64,000 nucleotides of DNA from NCBI RefSeq assembly GCF_004341235.1, contig NZ_SLUP01000010.1, positions 62,001 through 126,000 on the forward strand. The letters are read 5' to 3'. Below the pieces are notes generated by a model, which was not told the origin of the DNA, made no database searches, and saw nothing but the letters and a program-made list of their open reading frames with translations. The stretch comes from Mariniflexile fucanivorans (GTDB lineage Bacteria > Bacteroidota > Bacteroidia > Flavobacteriales > Flavobacteriaceae). Both the position numbers and the translations under genes were made by a program. Below, in pieces: positions 27,301-36,279 of this stretch. Every line of letters begins with the position of its first letter. The stretch's first letter is position 1.

Positions 27301-28676
27301 ATATCCCATGAATAGGTTTCAGCACCACAACTTAAACTAGTATCTGTTGTATTGTTTATTTGTAATGGGGTGGAAGCACAGGCATTTCCAAAAGTGAAAT
27401 TAGGTTGCAAGATAGGTTCAACACAAATAGTTTTAGATACGGAAACTCCTTTTCCGCAAGGTGTTTCGGCAGATAAAGTAATCGTATAATTTCCGGGTGT
27501 TTTATAAACATGGTAAGGGCTTACCGCTCTTGATACGGGAGTGCCATCTCCAAAATCCCAGGTATAGACATTTACAGTGCTACAATCATTTGTAAATCCT
27601 GCAATGGTAGAATTGTAAAAACTAACGGATGTGTTGGCGCATACAATACTGTTAACATTAAAATTCACAATTGGTACATCCAAAATAATAATGGGTCCAG
27701 CCGTTAAGTAAGTACTGCCGCAAGAGGTGCTTATTGTTAAAGTAACTGTATTGCCACTGGGGCAATTAAACCTAGTAAATGTATGTGGAATAGGGAAATC
27801 TTGAGAAGCAGGTGGGTTTGCAGCATTATAATATGGCGAACTTTCTAACTGGGCTTGGGTATAATTTGCAGTAGTACCATCACCATAATTTACATTGTAT
27901 CTAGTGTCTGATGGATTTGATGCCCAAGACCCAATCGCAAATGGCATGGGTTGAAGTGGTGTACATAAATTGGTGGTATTTCCAGGTGCTATAAGGGCGC
28001 CAATGGGGTTGTTAGAGTTTTTTACAACATACGTAATGGCATTGTTGCAACCACTAGAGCCAATGCCAGTTATAACCATGTTAAATGACCCCAATTTTGT
28101 ATAAGTATGCATTTTAGGAAATGTTACATTGGTCTCAGAGGTGCCATCTCCCCATTCCACATTATAAGAAGCAATACAGGAAGAAGAAGCTGAATTGTTT
28201 CCAACATTAATACTGTATTGAAGATCGGTGTTATTATCTCCACATTTTTCAAAAGGTGCCGCAGATCCACTTGGAGCGTTCAAATTAACAAATTTTAAAT
28301 CTGGTTTTTGCTGAACAGAAACAGATTTAGTTATTGAAGTGCTCGTGCCATTAACATCTGTTACGGTTAAGGTCACATTATTGTTTTGAAACCCGCATCC
28401 TAAAGCTGTAAACGCAAATGTAGGATTGCTGTTTGTAGACGTTTTTCCACCACCAAAATCCCATAAATAGGTGTAAGGAGCATCACCGGTAACTGAAGGC
28501 GTAAATGTAATGGGAGTATCGGAACAAGAGTTGTTATTATTAAAACTGAAATCTATAATAGGAGCTAATACAGTAATATTTCTATTGTAGGAAACTTCTA
28601 TTATTTTATTGAGTCCGAAAAATGAAACAGTTAATATAGCGCAGAATAAAAACGCTAAAAGGTATTTTTTGCTCAT
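24339..28676 (-). CDS. Giant PKD/SprB-repeat surface adhesin with type B T9SS sorting domain
   Basis: A 1445-residue secreted protein. An N-terminal hydrophobic segment (about 5-25) is followed by several PKD-like domains (motifs such as YLWDFGGG, YTWDFGDGTPV and PGNYTITL, about 40-640). Then come at least six SprB-type repeats (about 700-1250), each with an xCxGxxDGxI start and a GTYxVTITDxxGC end. A last PKD domain (ISWDFGDGNFSDEENPEH) follows, and the protein ends in a gliding-motility C-terminal domain starting MMPNAFTPNKDGMNDYF. This build is that of SprB-like adhesins exported by type IX secretion and used in gliding or attachment. Its partner PorP/SprF gene is 16 bp downstream. No calcium or ligand specificity can be read. 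Confidence 0.92.
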   Translation of the reverse strand: MSKKYLLAFLFCAILTVSFFGLNKIIEVSYNRNITVLAPIIDFSFNNNNSCSDTPITFTPSVTGDAPYTYLWDFGGGKTSTNSNPTFAFTALGCGFQNNNVTLTVTDVNGTSTSITKSVSVQQKPDLKFVNLNAPSGSAAPFEKCGDNNTDLQYSINVGNNSASSSCIASYNVEWGDGTSETNVTFPKMHTYTKLGSFNMVITGIGSSGCNNAITYVVKNSNNPIGALIAPGNTTNLCTPLQPMPFAIGSWASNPSDTRYNVNYGDGTTANYTQAQLESSPYYNAANPPASQDFPIPHTFTRFNCPSGNTVTLTISTSCGSTYLTAGPIIILDVPIVNFNVNSIVCANTSVSFYNSTIAGFTNDCSTVNVYTWDFGDGTPVSRAVSPYHVYKTPGNYTITLSAETPCGKGVSVSKTICVEPILQPNFTFGNACASTPLQINNTTDTSLSCGAETYSWDMISYSEAYCGEEPQRWNFANGTYSNSKNPAISFITPGIYYLRLTTRNSCGISQSITKRIDVKKPPVTTLEPLSNFCQSASIFPVGTVEESCSPSTEITYQWSFPGGTPASSTLLNPGKIDYSTSGNYTVTFSVTNSCGTTTKTQNFSVDMVLSPIISPKTIDICSGQSFQVRPFSNGTDNVPSGTTYTWGNPIITPAGSINGASGQSTPRSNISQTLTNNTNTPATATYTISPISGSCPGPDFTVTVTVNPLITVIPNIVNGTCFGSNDSSINIDVTGGVPFSTGNPFTITWTGPNGFTSSDEDLSNLAPGNYTLNITDDGKCPYTNSFRVTEPGLFRFSGNKNDISCFGLDDGRINLTTLGGTPPYNFTWTKVGDPSFSATTEDLSNLKPGDYEVTITEVNNCNILTGAYTIIEPPLLEVSLTSPVDIILCYGSFTGKIEVNAVGGRPNYRWSWTGPNGFRSNLQNLNNIEAGTYNLTVSDNSGCSKNLQVIVPQNPEIKLDYTIKEIICYNDDSGAITIHGISGGVPPYEPLAWSNLGTGMVQNNLSHGTYVVTVADALNCVVNFPITLANAPIFDINPTVKNVSCFGNNDGSIKLNLVGGETPVKLVWDDSSTSGNERNNIGPGTYSVTITDAKGCIIQETFTIIEPLPLKLIGDVTDALDCDDVNSGAIDLEVTGGTLPLSISWSNGSRVEDLTNIPPGVYTVNITDANNCKLSETWEVKRFLALESPFEVITNYNCETKYVDQTFIAKVKGGIPPYQLSWSSGIITGVNNEIMRTDTNGLVILTVEDSFGCIEEFSIQVETPILDDSRFTTDSFGFSVYNLYSIYDPIKFTNGSVGDFINISWDFGDGNFSDEENPEHVYVKEGTYTIKQTVSYPFGCEYSSETTLVLEKGYSIMMPNAFTPNKDGMNDYFAPVFIGLNNMTLHIYDTWGGIIYAETGENIRGWDGKIKGIATENGNYYFKLTAKTFYNHTITQEGSLVLIN

Positions 28677-28908
28677 GTAGTCTAATTGGTCATAGTTAGT
28701 AACTAAAGTAGGTTTTTTTTACAAATAATAATTTTTTACTTTAATAAAAAAGGACGATTTTCTACGAAATGCACAATTAAATATATAAAAAGCATTCTTG
28801 GTTTTTTTCTTATCGATTAAGTGCTGTTTAAGATATACACGATTTAATATTTTAACTAGGTGTCCGGCATAATTAATTTTCTTATTCTATATTTACTAAA
28901 ATTTCAAC

Positions 28909-29811
28909 ATGAGAGCATTAGTAATTTCTGGAGGCGGTAGTAAAGGTGCTTTTGCAGGAGGTGTTGCCCAATATCTTATAGAAGAGCTGAATCGCGATTA
29001 TCAATTGTACATTGGCACATCCACCGGAAGTTTGTTAGCATCCCATTTAGCGCTTCAAAAAATCGAAAAAATTAAAGAGGTATATACCAGCGTAACAAAC
29101 GATAGCATTTTTAATGTATGTCCGTTTGTAGTTAAGCAAAAACATGGCAGCCAAAACATTGCCATCAATCATTTTAATGTGGTTATGAATTTTTTAAGAG
29201 GAAGTAAAACCTTTGGGGAAAGTCATAATTTAAGAACATTAATCAAAAAAACATTAGCAGAAGAAGAATTTTTGATTTTGAAACATTCCAGTAAAGATGT
29301 GGTGGTTACGGTTTCCAACTTATCTCTCAATCAAGTAGAATATAAATGTTTGAAAGATTTTGAATATGAGGAGTTTATAGATTGGATTTGGATTTCATGC
29401 AATTACACACCATTCATGACTTTGGTTAAAAAAGATGGCTGCGAATATGCCGATGGGGGCTTAGGCAATATGGTACCCATTGAAGAAGCTATCAGTCGTG
29501 GTGCTACCGAAGTGGATGCTATTATTTTACAAACCGAAGTGAATCAGTTTAACAGGTTACCATCAAAAAACCCCTTTTCTTTGTTAACAAATATGTTTGC
29601 TTTTATGTTGGATAGAATTGAATCTCAAAACATCCGTATCGGAAAATTTACAGCAAGTCATAATAACGCCATTATAAATTTTTATTATGCACCCACTGTT
29701 TTAACAATCAATTCGCTTATTTTTAACAAAGAGAAAATGACACAGTGGTGGCAAATTGGATACGATTTTGCAAAGTTTAAAAACCAAGAAACAAGTCAAT
29801 TAGAAAATTAA
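28909..29811 (+). CDS. Patatin-like phospholipase, copy 1
   Basis: A 300-residue protein with the oxyanion-hole motif ISGGGSKGAFAGG at 6-18, the nucleophile elbow GTSTGS (serine in the GxSxG) and the catalytic aspartate in YADGGLG. No signal peptide or membrane helix is present, so it is cytoplasmic unless exported another way. Patatin-like proteins hydrolyse acyl chains of lipids. It is followed three bases later by a paralogue of almost equal length, clearly a tandem duplication. The spacer upstream (28677-28908) has TATATTTA near the start, close to the Bacteroidetes -7 consensus. Confidence 0.9.
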   Translation: MRALVISGGGSKGAFAGGVAQYLIEELNRDYQLYIGTSTGSLLASHLALQKIEKIKEVYTSVTNDSIFNVCPFVVKQKHGSQNIAINHFNVVMNFLRGSKTFGESHNLRTLIKKTLAEEEFLILKHSSKDVVVTVSNLSLNQVEYKCLKDFEYEEFIDWIWISCNYTPFMTLVKKDGCEYADGGLGNMVPIEEAISRGATEVDAIILQTEVNQFNRLPSKNPFSLLTNMFAFMLDRIESQNIRIGKFTASHNNAIINFYYAPTVLTINSLIFNKEKMTQWWQIGYDFAKFKNQETSQLEN

Positions 29812-29814
29812 TTT

Positions 29815-30726
29815 ATGAGGGCATTAGTAATTTCGGGTGGTGGAAGTAAGGGCGCCTATGCAGGTGGTGTAGCCGAATATTTAATAAAAGAAAAAGGATA
29901 TAGTTATGATTTGTTTGTAGGCACTTCTACAGGAAGTTTATTGGTGCCACACATTGCAGCGGGTAAAATAGACAAGGTGTACGATGTGTTTACCGATGTT
30001 AAACAGAGTAATATATTTAGTGTCAATCCGTTTCGAACCCATAAAAAAAATGATAGAGAGTATGTTTCCATAAATTTTTTAAACTCATTATGGCAGTTTA
30101 TTAAAATGAAACGCACTTTTGGTGAAAGTAAAGCGCTGAAACGTTATTTAAAAAAACATTTTACAGAAGAAGAGTATAATTTAATTAGAGCTACGAAAGA
30201 AGATGTTGTGGTAACAGTTTCGAATTTATCACAAAATAGGGTGGAGTATAAGTCTATTAAAGATTTTTCATATGAAGAATTTTGTGAATGGATTTGGATA
30301 TCGTGTAACTACATTCCTTTTATGTCCTTAGCAAAAGTGAATGGTTTTGAGTATGCCGATGGTGCTTTTGGTTGTGTTGTACCCATACGCGAAGCTATTC
30401 AACGGGGTGCTACAGAAATTGATGCAGTGGTTTTAGAATCTGAAAACATGGAGTACATGAAAGTGTTGGGTAAAAACCCTTTTTCATTGATGCTTAATTT
30501 ATTTGGGCATTTATTAGACCAAGTAGAAAAAAGTGACATACTTATAGGCAAACTAGCAGCCATCAACAAAGACGTAAAACTAAATTTGTATTATACCCCA
30601 TCAAAACTTACCGAAAATTCATTAATATTCAATAAAAAATTGATGGTTGCATGGTGGCAACAAGGCTTTGATTATGCTAAAAATAAGGATAAAGAAGCGA
30701 GGTCAAACGAGTTGCGAGTTGGGTAA
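29815..30726 (+). CDS. Patatin-like phospholipase, copy 2
   Basis: A 303-residue paralogue of the preceding gene, sharing the N-terminus MRALVISGGGSKGA and most internal blocks (VVTVSNLS, EWIWISCNY, FSLMLNLFG). The catalytic dyad is kept: GTSTGS and YADGAFG. The DGG of copy 1 is DGA here, which also occurs in active patatins. Co-transcription with copy 1 is certain from the 3-bp gap. The sequences have diverged enough that the duplication is not recent. It is convergent with the membrane protein gene, with no spacer. Confidence 0.9.
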   Translation: MRALVISGGGSKGAYAGGVAEYLIKEKGYSYDLFVGTSTGSLLVPHIAAGKIDKVYDVFTDVKQSNIFSVNPFRTHKKNDREYVSINFLNSLWQFIKMKRTFGESKALKRYLKKHFTEEEYNLIRATKEDVVVTVSNLSQNRVEYKSIKDFSYEEFCEWIWISCNYIPFMSLAKVNGFEYADGAFGCVVPIREAIQRGATEIDAVVLESENMEYMKVLGKNPFSLMLNLFGHLLDQVEKSDILIGKLAAINKDVKLNLYYTPSKLTENSLIFNKKLMVAWWQQGFDYAKNKDKEARSNELRVG

Positions 30727-31248
30727 TTACCACAATTCAGACACTTCTTCTTTTAAAAACGACAAAGCAGCATCGCTTGGTGAGCGGCGCTCCATCATTT
30801 CGGTTAAAACAACTTCTCTAAGCTTATTGGCGGTATCTGTTTTTTCAAGTAAACTAGCCTTTCTAATTAATTGAATCGTGGCATTTTTTGCAGCGTTAAT
30901 AATGTTCCAACATTTTTCGCTAATATAAATTTGTTGGGTTAAATTATGTTCAAATTCCTGCTCAATACTTTGTATAATCAAAGCTTCATAATCTTCTTTA
31001 TTTGAGGATATTGGAGGGATTCTAATTAATATGTTTGAAGGCGTAATACGTTCTAAAAATAATACCATACGTTCATAGGCCTGTAAGCGCAAGGGTAGGG
31101 CATTAACTTGTAATTCTTTTTTCAATAAAAAACGTCTTCTACCATCTTCATTTTTGGTATGTTCCTTAAAAAAATAATAAGCAATAAGTCCTGTAATTAA
31201 TGAAGGAATTGCGAATAAGAATAGGTCGATTAATCTGTTGGCGTCCAT
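30727..31248 (-). CDS. Conserved membrane-anchored protein of unknown function
   Basis: A 173-residue protein with one N-terminal transmembrane helix (about 8-26) followed by a cytoplasmic charged helical region. Blocks such as LPLRLQAYERMVLFLERI, EFEHNLTQQIYIS and WNIINAAKN are typical of a conserved Bacteroidetes family that I believe is DUF7935, but the domain number is from memory. No catalytic motif is seen. Its stop codon abuts the stop of the second patatin gene. Confidence 0.7.
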   Translation of the reverse strand: MDANRLIDLFLFAIPSLITGLIAYYFFKEHTKNEDGRRRFLLKKELQVNALPLRLQAYERMVLFLERITPSNILIRIPPISSNKEDYEALIIQSIEQEFEHNLTQQIYISEKCWNIINAAKNATIQLIRKASLLEKTDTANKLREVVLTEMMERRSPSDAALSFLKEEVSELW

Positions 31249-31327
31249 AAAAATAATGTTTGGTTACAAACTTAGCATGTTTGTTTCTAATGCACAAGTA
31301 AATACTGAATACTGCGACCGTAAACTG

Positions 31328-32878
31328 CTAACTAATTTTCCCTCCCAAATATAAACAATCTTTTAAATTTTGCATCGAAGTAAATGGTACAGGTGTTTTT
31401 TCATACATGTAGGTTCTGTTTAATTCTTTCGAAAGGTTATGGTCATCTACATTAATTTCAACATCCCGCATTTGAAATTGACATGGGTGCTCATACCCTG
31501 CGGCATGCGTAATTTCAACTAATTCTTTTCTAAATGTTTTAAAATATTGAGCTAATCGCTCCGATTTTAAAGTAGGATCTATACCATTTTGTAACCATTT
31601 GTTTTGTGTAGCTACACCACTAGGGCAACGGTTGGTATGGCATACTTGTGCTTGGATACAGCCAATACTCATCATAGCTTCACGGGCCACATTAATACAA
31701 TCGGCACCCATAGCAAATGCCATAGCTGCTTTAGCTGGAAACCCCAATTTGCCACTACCAATAAAAACAATACGTTCACTTAAGCCTTTGTCTTGAAACA
31801 ATTTATATAAATCGCTAAAGCCATACACCCATGGCAAGGATACGTGGTCTGCAAAACTTGGAGGTGCAGCACCAGTGCCACCTTCACCACCATCAACCGT
31901 AATAAAATCAGGACCTTTACCAGTTTCTACCATAATATTGGCTAGTTCTTCCCATTGTTCTAATTTTCCAATAGCGGCCTTTATACCAACAGGTAATCCC
32001 GTAGATTCGGCAATTTTTTCAATAAAATCAACCATTTCTGGAACGTTCGTAAAAGCTTTATGGTTGGGTGGAGATAGCACATCTTTACCAATTTCAACAC
32101 CTCTAATAAAGGCAAGTTCCGCAGTGATTTTTGCACCTGGTAATACACCGCCTTTACCTGGTTTTGCACCCTGAGAAAGTTTTATTTCAATAGCTTTTAC
32201 AAACGGATTAATTTCAACCAGTTTTATTAATTTTTCCATGGAAAAACCACCATCTATAGCACGAACGCCAAAATACCCCGTTCCAAAATGGAAAATTACA
32301 TCGCCTCCATGCGAATGGTAGGGCGATAAGCCGCCTTCACCTGTATTATGGTATGCACCTGCTATTTTAACGCCTTTGTTTAAAGATTCTATGGCTTTCG
32401 CGGAAAGTGAGCCAAAACTCATAGCCGATACATTGATAATGGAAGCGGGTCTATAAGGTTTTCTTCTTTTATGAAATGCGCCCATGACTTTAGCACATGG
32501 TAAAAATGTTTTATCAATAGCATTTGGGTGGTTTTCACTAATTTTATAAGGCATCATCGCATTATTAATAAAAATATGCTGGTGGGCATAAATATCTCTA
32601 TCGGTACCAAAACCTTCGTAATTATTTTCTTTTTTAGCCGAAGCATAAATCCAACTACGTTCAATACGGTTAAAAGGAAGTTCTTCTCTATTATTAGCCA
32701 CAAAATATTGACGCATTTCAGGACCAATACTTTCTAACCAATAACGTAAATGCCCAACTATAGGGAAGTTATGACTTATAGTATGCGCTTTTTGGATAAA
32801 AATATCTCGTATAGCTACTAAAACTAAAGCAATTAATATCCAACCCCACCAGGCAATACTTGATAAAAATGATAACAT
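31328..32878 (-). CDS. FMN-binding glutamate synthase family protein
   Basis: A 516-residue protein with an N-terminal hydrophobic segment (about 8-24) and a GltS/FMN-type TIM barrel. Conserved stretches are INVSAMSFGSLSAKAIESL, GEGGLSPYH, IEIKLSQGAKPGKGG, TVDGGEGGTGAAP and CHTNRCPSGVATQ. These bind FMN and the [3Fe-4S] cluster in glutamate synthase. The glutaminase and C-terminal domains of full GltB are absent, so it is an archaeal-type or stand-alone synthase-domain enzyme. The physiological reaction is not established for membrane-anchored members. It is a single gene. Confidence 0.88.
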   Translation of the reverse strand: MLSFLSSIAWWGWILIALVLVAIRDIFIQKAHTISHNFPIVGHLRYWLESIGPEMRQYFVANNREELPFNRIERSWIYASAKKENNYEGFGTDRDIYAHQHIFINNAMMPYKISENHPNAIDKTFLPCAKVMGAFHKRRKPYRPASIINVSAMSFGSLSAKAIESLNKGVKIAGAYHNTGEGGLSPYHSHGGDVIFHFGTGYFGVRAIDGGFSMEKLIKLVEINPFVKAIEIKLSQGAKPGKGGVLPGAKITAELAFIRGVEIGKDVLSPPNHKAFTNVPEMVDFIEKIAESTGLPVGIKAAIGKLEQWEELANIMVETGKGPDFITVDGGEGGTGAAPPSFADHVSLPWVYGFSDLYKLFQDKGLSERIVFIGSGKLGFPAKAAMAFAMGADCINVAREAMMSIGCIQAQVCHTNRCPSGVATQNKWLQNGIDPTLKSERLAQYFKTFRKELVEITHAAGYEHPCQFQMRDVEINVDDHNLSKELNRTYMYEKTPVPFTSMQNLKDCLYLGGKIS

Positions 32879-33026
32879 GGTATTTTAAGAAATTTTATTA
32901 GACTATAAATATATCTAAAAATTAACAAGGGTAAAATTATATGTGAATTGTTTATAATTATTAATAAATCTAAACCATAAAAAGCTTTACAATGGTTAAT
33001 TTCACGTCGTAAAATTTTATACAGTT

Positions 33027-35387
33027 TTGGAAAAATATTTAAGTCAATTAAACGAAGCTCAATTAGCGCCTACTATACAAAAAGAGGGCCCCATGATTAT
33101 TATTGCAGGTGCAGGTTCTGGTAAAACACGTGTGCTTACCATTCGCATCGCTTATTTAATGAGCGAGGGTGTCGATCCATTTAACATATTGTCATTAACA
33201 TTTACCAATAAAGCGGCGCGCGAAATGAAAGAGCGTATCGCCACTATTGTTGGTGCTAGTGAAGCTAAAAACTTGTGGATGGGAACGTTTCACTCGGTTT
33301 TTGCTAAAATTTTACGTATTGAAGCCGATAGATTAGGCTATCCAAGTAATTTCACAATTTACGATACACAAGATTCTGATAGATTAATTTCGTCTATTAT
33401 AAAAGAAATGAATCTTGATAAAGATATTTACAAGTACAAACAAGTACGTTCCAGAATTTCTTCATATAAAAACAGTTTAATTACGGTACGTGCTTATTTT
33501 CAAAACCCGGAGTTAATTGAAGCCGATACCATGGCGAGACGTCCGCGTTTAGGTGATATTTACAAGGAATATGTTGAGCGATGTTTTAAAGCAGGTGCGA
33601 TGGATTTTGATGATTTATTGTTGAAAACCAACGAATTATTAACACGTTTCCCGGAAGTGTTAATGAAGTACCAAAACCGTTTTAAGTACATTTTGGTTGA
33701 TGAGTACCAAGATACCAACCACTCACAGTATCTAATTGTGAGAGCCTTGGCTGATAAGTTTCAAAATATTTGTGTGGTGGGTGATGATGCACAGAGTATT
33801 TATGCCTTCCGCGGCGCGAATATTAGTAATATTTTAAATTTTCAGAAGGATTATGATGATGTAAAAGAGTTTCGATTGGAACAGAATTACCGTTCTACCA
33901 AAAACATAGTAAATGCAGCCAACTCCATCATAGAAAAAAATCAAACGAAGTTGGAAAAAGTGGTTTGGACAGCCAATGATGAAGGTGAAAAAATAGTAGT
34001 AAACCGTTCCTTGACCGATGGTGATGAAGGGCGTTTTGTAGCAAGTACCATTTGGGAAAATAAAATACAGCATCACGTTCCAAATAGCGATTTTGCTATT
34101 TTATATAGAACCAATGCACAATCGCGTGCTATTGAAGATGCGTTGCGTAAACGTGATATTCCATATAGAATTTATGGTGGTTTATCATTTTATCAACGAA
34201 AAGAAATTAAAGATGTTTTGTCGTATTTGCGATTAATTATTAATCCAGCAGATGAAGAAGCTTTAAAACGTGTTATTAATTTCCCTCCAAGAGGCATTGG
34301 TGGAACTACGATAGATAGATTGGTTGTGGCGGCTAATGGTTACAAGCGTTCAATTTTTGAAGTGATGAAAAACATCGATAAAACCGATGTGAAAATAAAT
34401 TCGGGAACCAAAGGCAAATTATTAGATTTTGTAACCATGATTGAGAGTTACCAAGTCATGAACCAAACGGCCGATGTTTTTGAATTGGCAGAACACGTTA
34501 CCCGAACCACCGGTTTAATAAGCGAGTTTAAAAAAGATGGTACGCCCGAAGGTGTAGCCAAAATGGAAAACATTGAGGAGCTTTTAAACGGTATGAAAGA
34601 CTTTGTGGAAGGTCAAAAAGAATTAGCAGACACCACAGGAAATTTAGCAGAGTTTTTAGAAGATGTTGCCTTGGCAACCGATTTGGATGCCGATAAAGGA
34701 GATGCAGATCATGTAGCATTAATGACCATACATTTAGCAAAAGGTTTGGAGTTTCCGTATGTATTTGTGGTTGGTTTAGAAGAGGATTTGTTCCCTAGCG
34801 CCATGAGTATGGGTACACGTAGCGAATTGGAAGAAGAACGCCGTTTGTTTTACGTGGCCTTAACACGTGCCGAAAAACAAGCTTATTTAACCTATGCGTT
34901 GTCTCGTTACCGTTGGGGGAAATTAGTAGATTCTGAACCAAGTCGTTTTATTGAAGAAATAGACGAACAATATCTAAACATCACAACACCCATTGAAGAA
35001 CGCCGTTTTAACCCCATGCTGGATGCTGATATTTTTGGTGATGCCACCAGTCCAGAATTAAGTAGAAGATTAGATCCTAATAAAATACGATTTAAAGCTG
35101 CCAAACAACCAGAATTCAAAAAAGGTAACACTTCTAAAGAAGAACCTATTCGAAACCAAGTCACAACACCTAAAAACTTAAAACGAGTTGTTGAAACAGG
35201 TGATAATACTAATTTATTTGATAATAAGTTAGCCGTTGGAAACCTTGTAAAGCATATACGATTTGGTTCTGGTGAAGTTTTAAAAATTGAAGGAGCAGGA
35301 GCTGACATTAAAGCTGAAATCAAGTTTCAACACGGGGGCGTTAAAAAATTATTATTACGATTTGCCAAGTTGGAAGTTATTGGGTAA
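33027..35387 (+). CDS. UvrD/PcrA-type ATP-dependent DNA helicase
   Basis: A 786-residue superfamily 1A helicase. Walker A is AGAGSGKT (27-34), followed by TFTNKAAREM, DFDDLL, the Walker B LVDEYQDTN, GDDAQSIYAFRGA, and the C-terminal motifs MTIHLAKGLEFPYVF and LFYVALTRA. The C-terminus ends in a small KOW-like segment (VKHIRFGSGEVLKIEG) seen in PcrA. Function: 3'-5' unwinding in nucleotide excision repair and removal of recombination intermediates. The start is TTG at 33027; the resulting MEKYLSQLNEAQ is the conserved N-terminus and no in-frame ATG lies close upstream. No strong ribosome-binding site. Confidence 0.93.
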   Translation: MEKYLSQLNEAQLAPTIQKEGPMIIIAGAGSGKTRVLTIRIAYLMSEGVDPFNILSLTFTNKAAREMKERIATIVGASEAKNLWMGTFHSVFAKILRIEADRLGYPSNFTIYDTQDSDRLISSIIKEMNLDKDIYKYKQVRSRISSYKNSLITVRAYFQNPELIEADTMARRPRLGDIYKEYVERCFKAGAMDFDDLLLKTNELLTRFPEVLMKYQNRFKYILVDEYQDTNHSQYLIVRALADKFQNICVVGDDAQSIYAFRGANISNILNFQKDYDDVKEFRLEQNYRSTKNIVNAANSIIEKNQTKLEKVVWTANDEGEKIVVNRSLTDGDEGRFVASTIWENKIQHHVPNSDFAILYRTNAQSRAIEDALRKRDIPYRIYGGLSFYQRKEIKDVLSYLRLIINPADEEALKRVINFPPRGIGGTTIDRLVVAANGYKRSIFEVMKNIDKTDVKINSGTKGKLLDFVTMIESYQVMNQTADVFELAEHVTRTTGLISEFKKDGTPEGVAKMENIEELLNGMKDFVEGQKELADTTGNLAEFLEDVALATDLDADKGDADHVALMTIHLAKGLEFPYVFVVGLEEDLFPSAMSMGTRSELEEERRLFYVALTRAEKQAYLTYALSRYRWGKLVDSEPSRFIEEIDEQYLNITTPIEERRFNPMLDADIFGDATSPELSRRLDPNKIRFKAAKQPEFKKGNTSKEEPIRNQVTTPKNLKRVVETGDNTNLFDNKLAVGNLVKHIRFGSGEVLKIEGAGADIKAEIKFQHGGVKKLLLRFAKLEVIG

Positions 35388-35500
35388 TTAAACATCCTAA
35401 AGACTTAACTAAAAAAATCATACTTGCACCGAAAGTTTTTTTTTGTTTTCGCATCTATATATAAATAGATATACAATTCAATTAAAAAATTAAAAATTAC

Positions 35501-36163
35501 ATGAAAAAGATTTTAGCATTAGTATTCGTATTGAGTATGAGTTTAACCTATGCTCAACCAGGTGGCGGTGGCGGTATGGGAGGTTCACAACAAGGTGGAG
35601 GACAAAGAGGTAGCGATATGCAACAGCAAGAAAAAATGCCTGAGTTTAATGCTGCACAAGTAGCAGGTATTTTTAAATATGATGTGGATGAGGCTATGAA
35701 AAAGAGTAAAATTAAAAAAGATAAAAAATTAATTCAAGAGGTTAGTCGTGCTATTGGAGGTTATAATCTTAAAATGGATGAAATATCATTGCTTAACAAA
35801 GATAATTTTGACACATTGAATGTATATGTGAATACATCAATGAAAACCAAACGAGGAGAGCGAAGTAACCAAGAAACCTCTAGCGGAAACAGTAATTCTA
35901 GAGAACGAAGTAAAAATTCAAAAGACGATCCAAAAGCATTAATAAGTGCAAAAATAGAACCTGCTAAAAATGCTGTAAAGAAGGCAGAACAAAATTTAAA
36001 CAAAACTTTAGAAGCGTTGCTTAGTGAAAAGCAATATGGTAAATGGTTGAAATATCAGGAAAAAATAAAAGAAGAGAAACAACCTAAAACACCTTCTAAT
36101 TCGAGTCAAGGAAACGAACAAGGTGGCGGCATGGGTGGTCCTCCAGGAGGCGGTATGCGATAG
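35501..36163 (+). CDS. Secreted Gly/Gln-rich protein of unknown function
   Basis: A 220-residue protein with a signal peptide (about 1-18, ending TYAQ). A Gly/Gln-rich segment (19-46) and a matching Gly-rich C-terminus (about 202-220) flank a charged helical core. The core has VAGIFKYDVDEAMKKSKIKK and a second helix around LEALLSEKQYGKWLKYQEKI. The spacing of hydrophobic residues resembles small periplasmic helical sensors or chaperones of Spy type, but this is weak. A terminator follows at 36195-36231, so it is a single transcription unit. Confidence 0.65.
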   Translation: MKKILALVFVLSMSLTYAQPGGGGGMGGSQQGGGQRGSDMQQQEKMPEFNAAQVAGIFKYDVDEAMKKSKIKKDKKLIQEVSRAIGGYNLKMDEISLLNKDNFDTLNVYVNTSMKTKRGERSNQETSSGNSNSRERSKNSKDDPKALISAKIEPAKNAVKKAEQNLNKTLEALLSEKQYGKWLKYQEKIKEEKQPKTPSNSSQGNEQGGGMGGPPGGGMR

Positions 36164-36194
36164 TATGATATATTGACAATTGATAGCAAGAAAA

Positions 36195-36231
36195 GGCAGT
36201 TTAGATTAAATTCTAAGTTGCTTTTTTTTTT
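36195..36231 (+). terminator. Rho-independent terminator after the Gly/Gln-rich protein gene
   Basis: GCAGTTTAGA pairs with TCTAAGTTGC (eight Watson-Crick and two G-T pairs, short A/T loop) and is followed by at least ten T residues ending at 36231. It lies 32 bp after the stop at 36163. Confidence 0.75.
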
Positions 36232-36279
36232 GACATATCACTCAAAAATATATTGAATAAACATATAGTTTTAAAATAC

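Noticed and set aside
34907-35323. A 138-codon minus-strand frame
   Set aside because: It overlaps the 3' part of the UvrD/PcrA helicase gene, which is well supported; composition is that of an antisense shadow.
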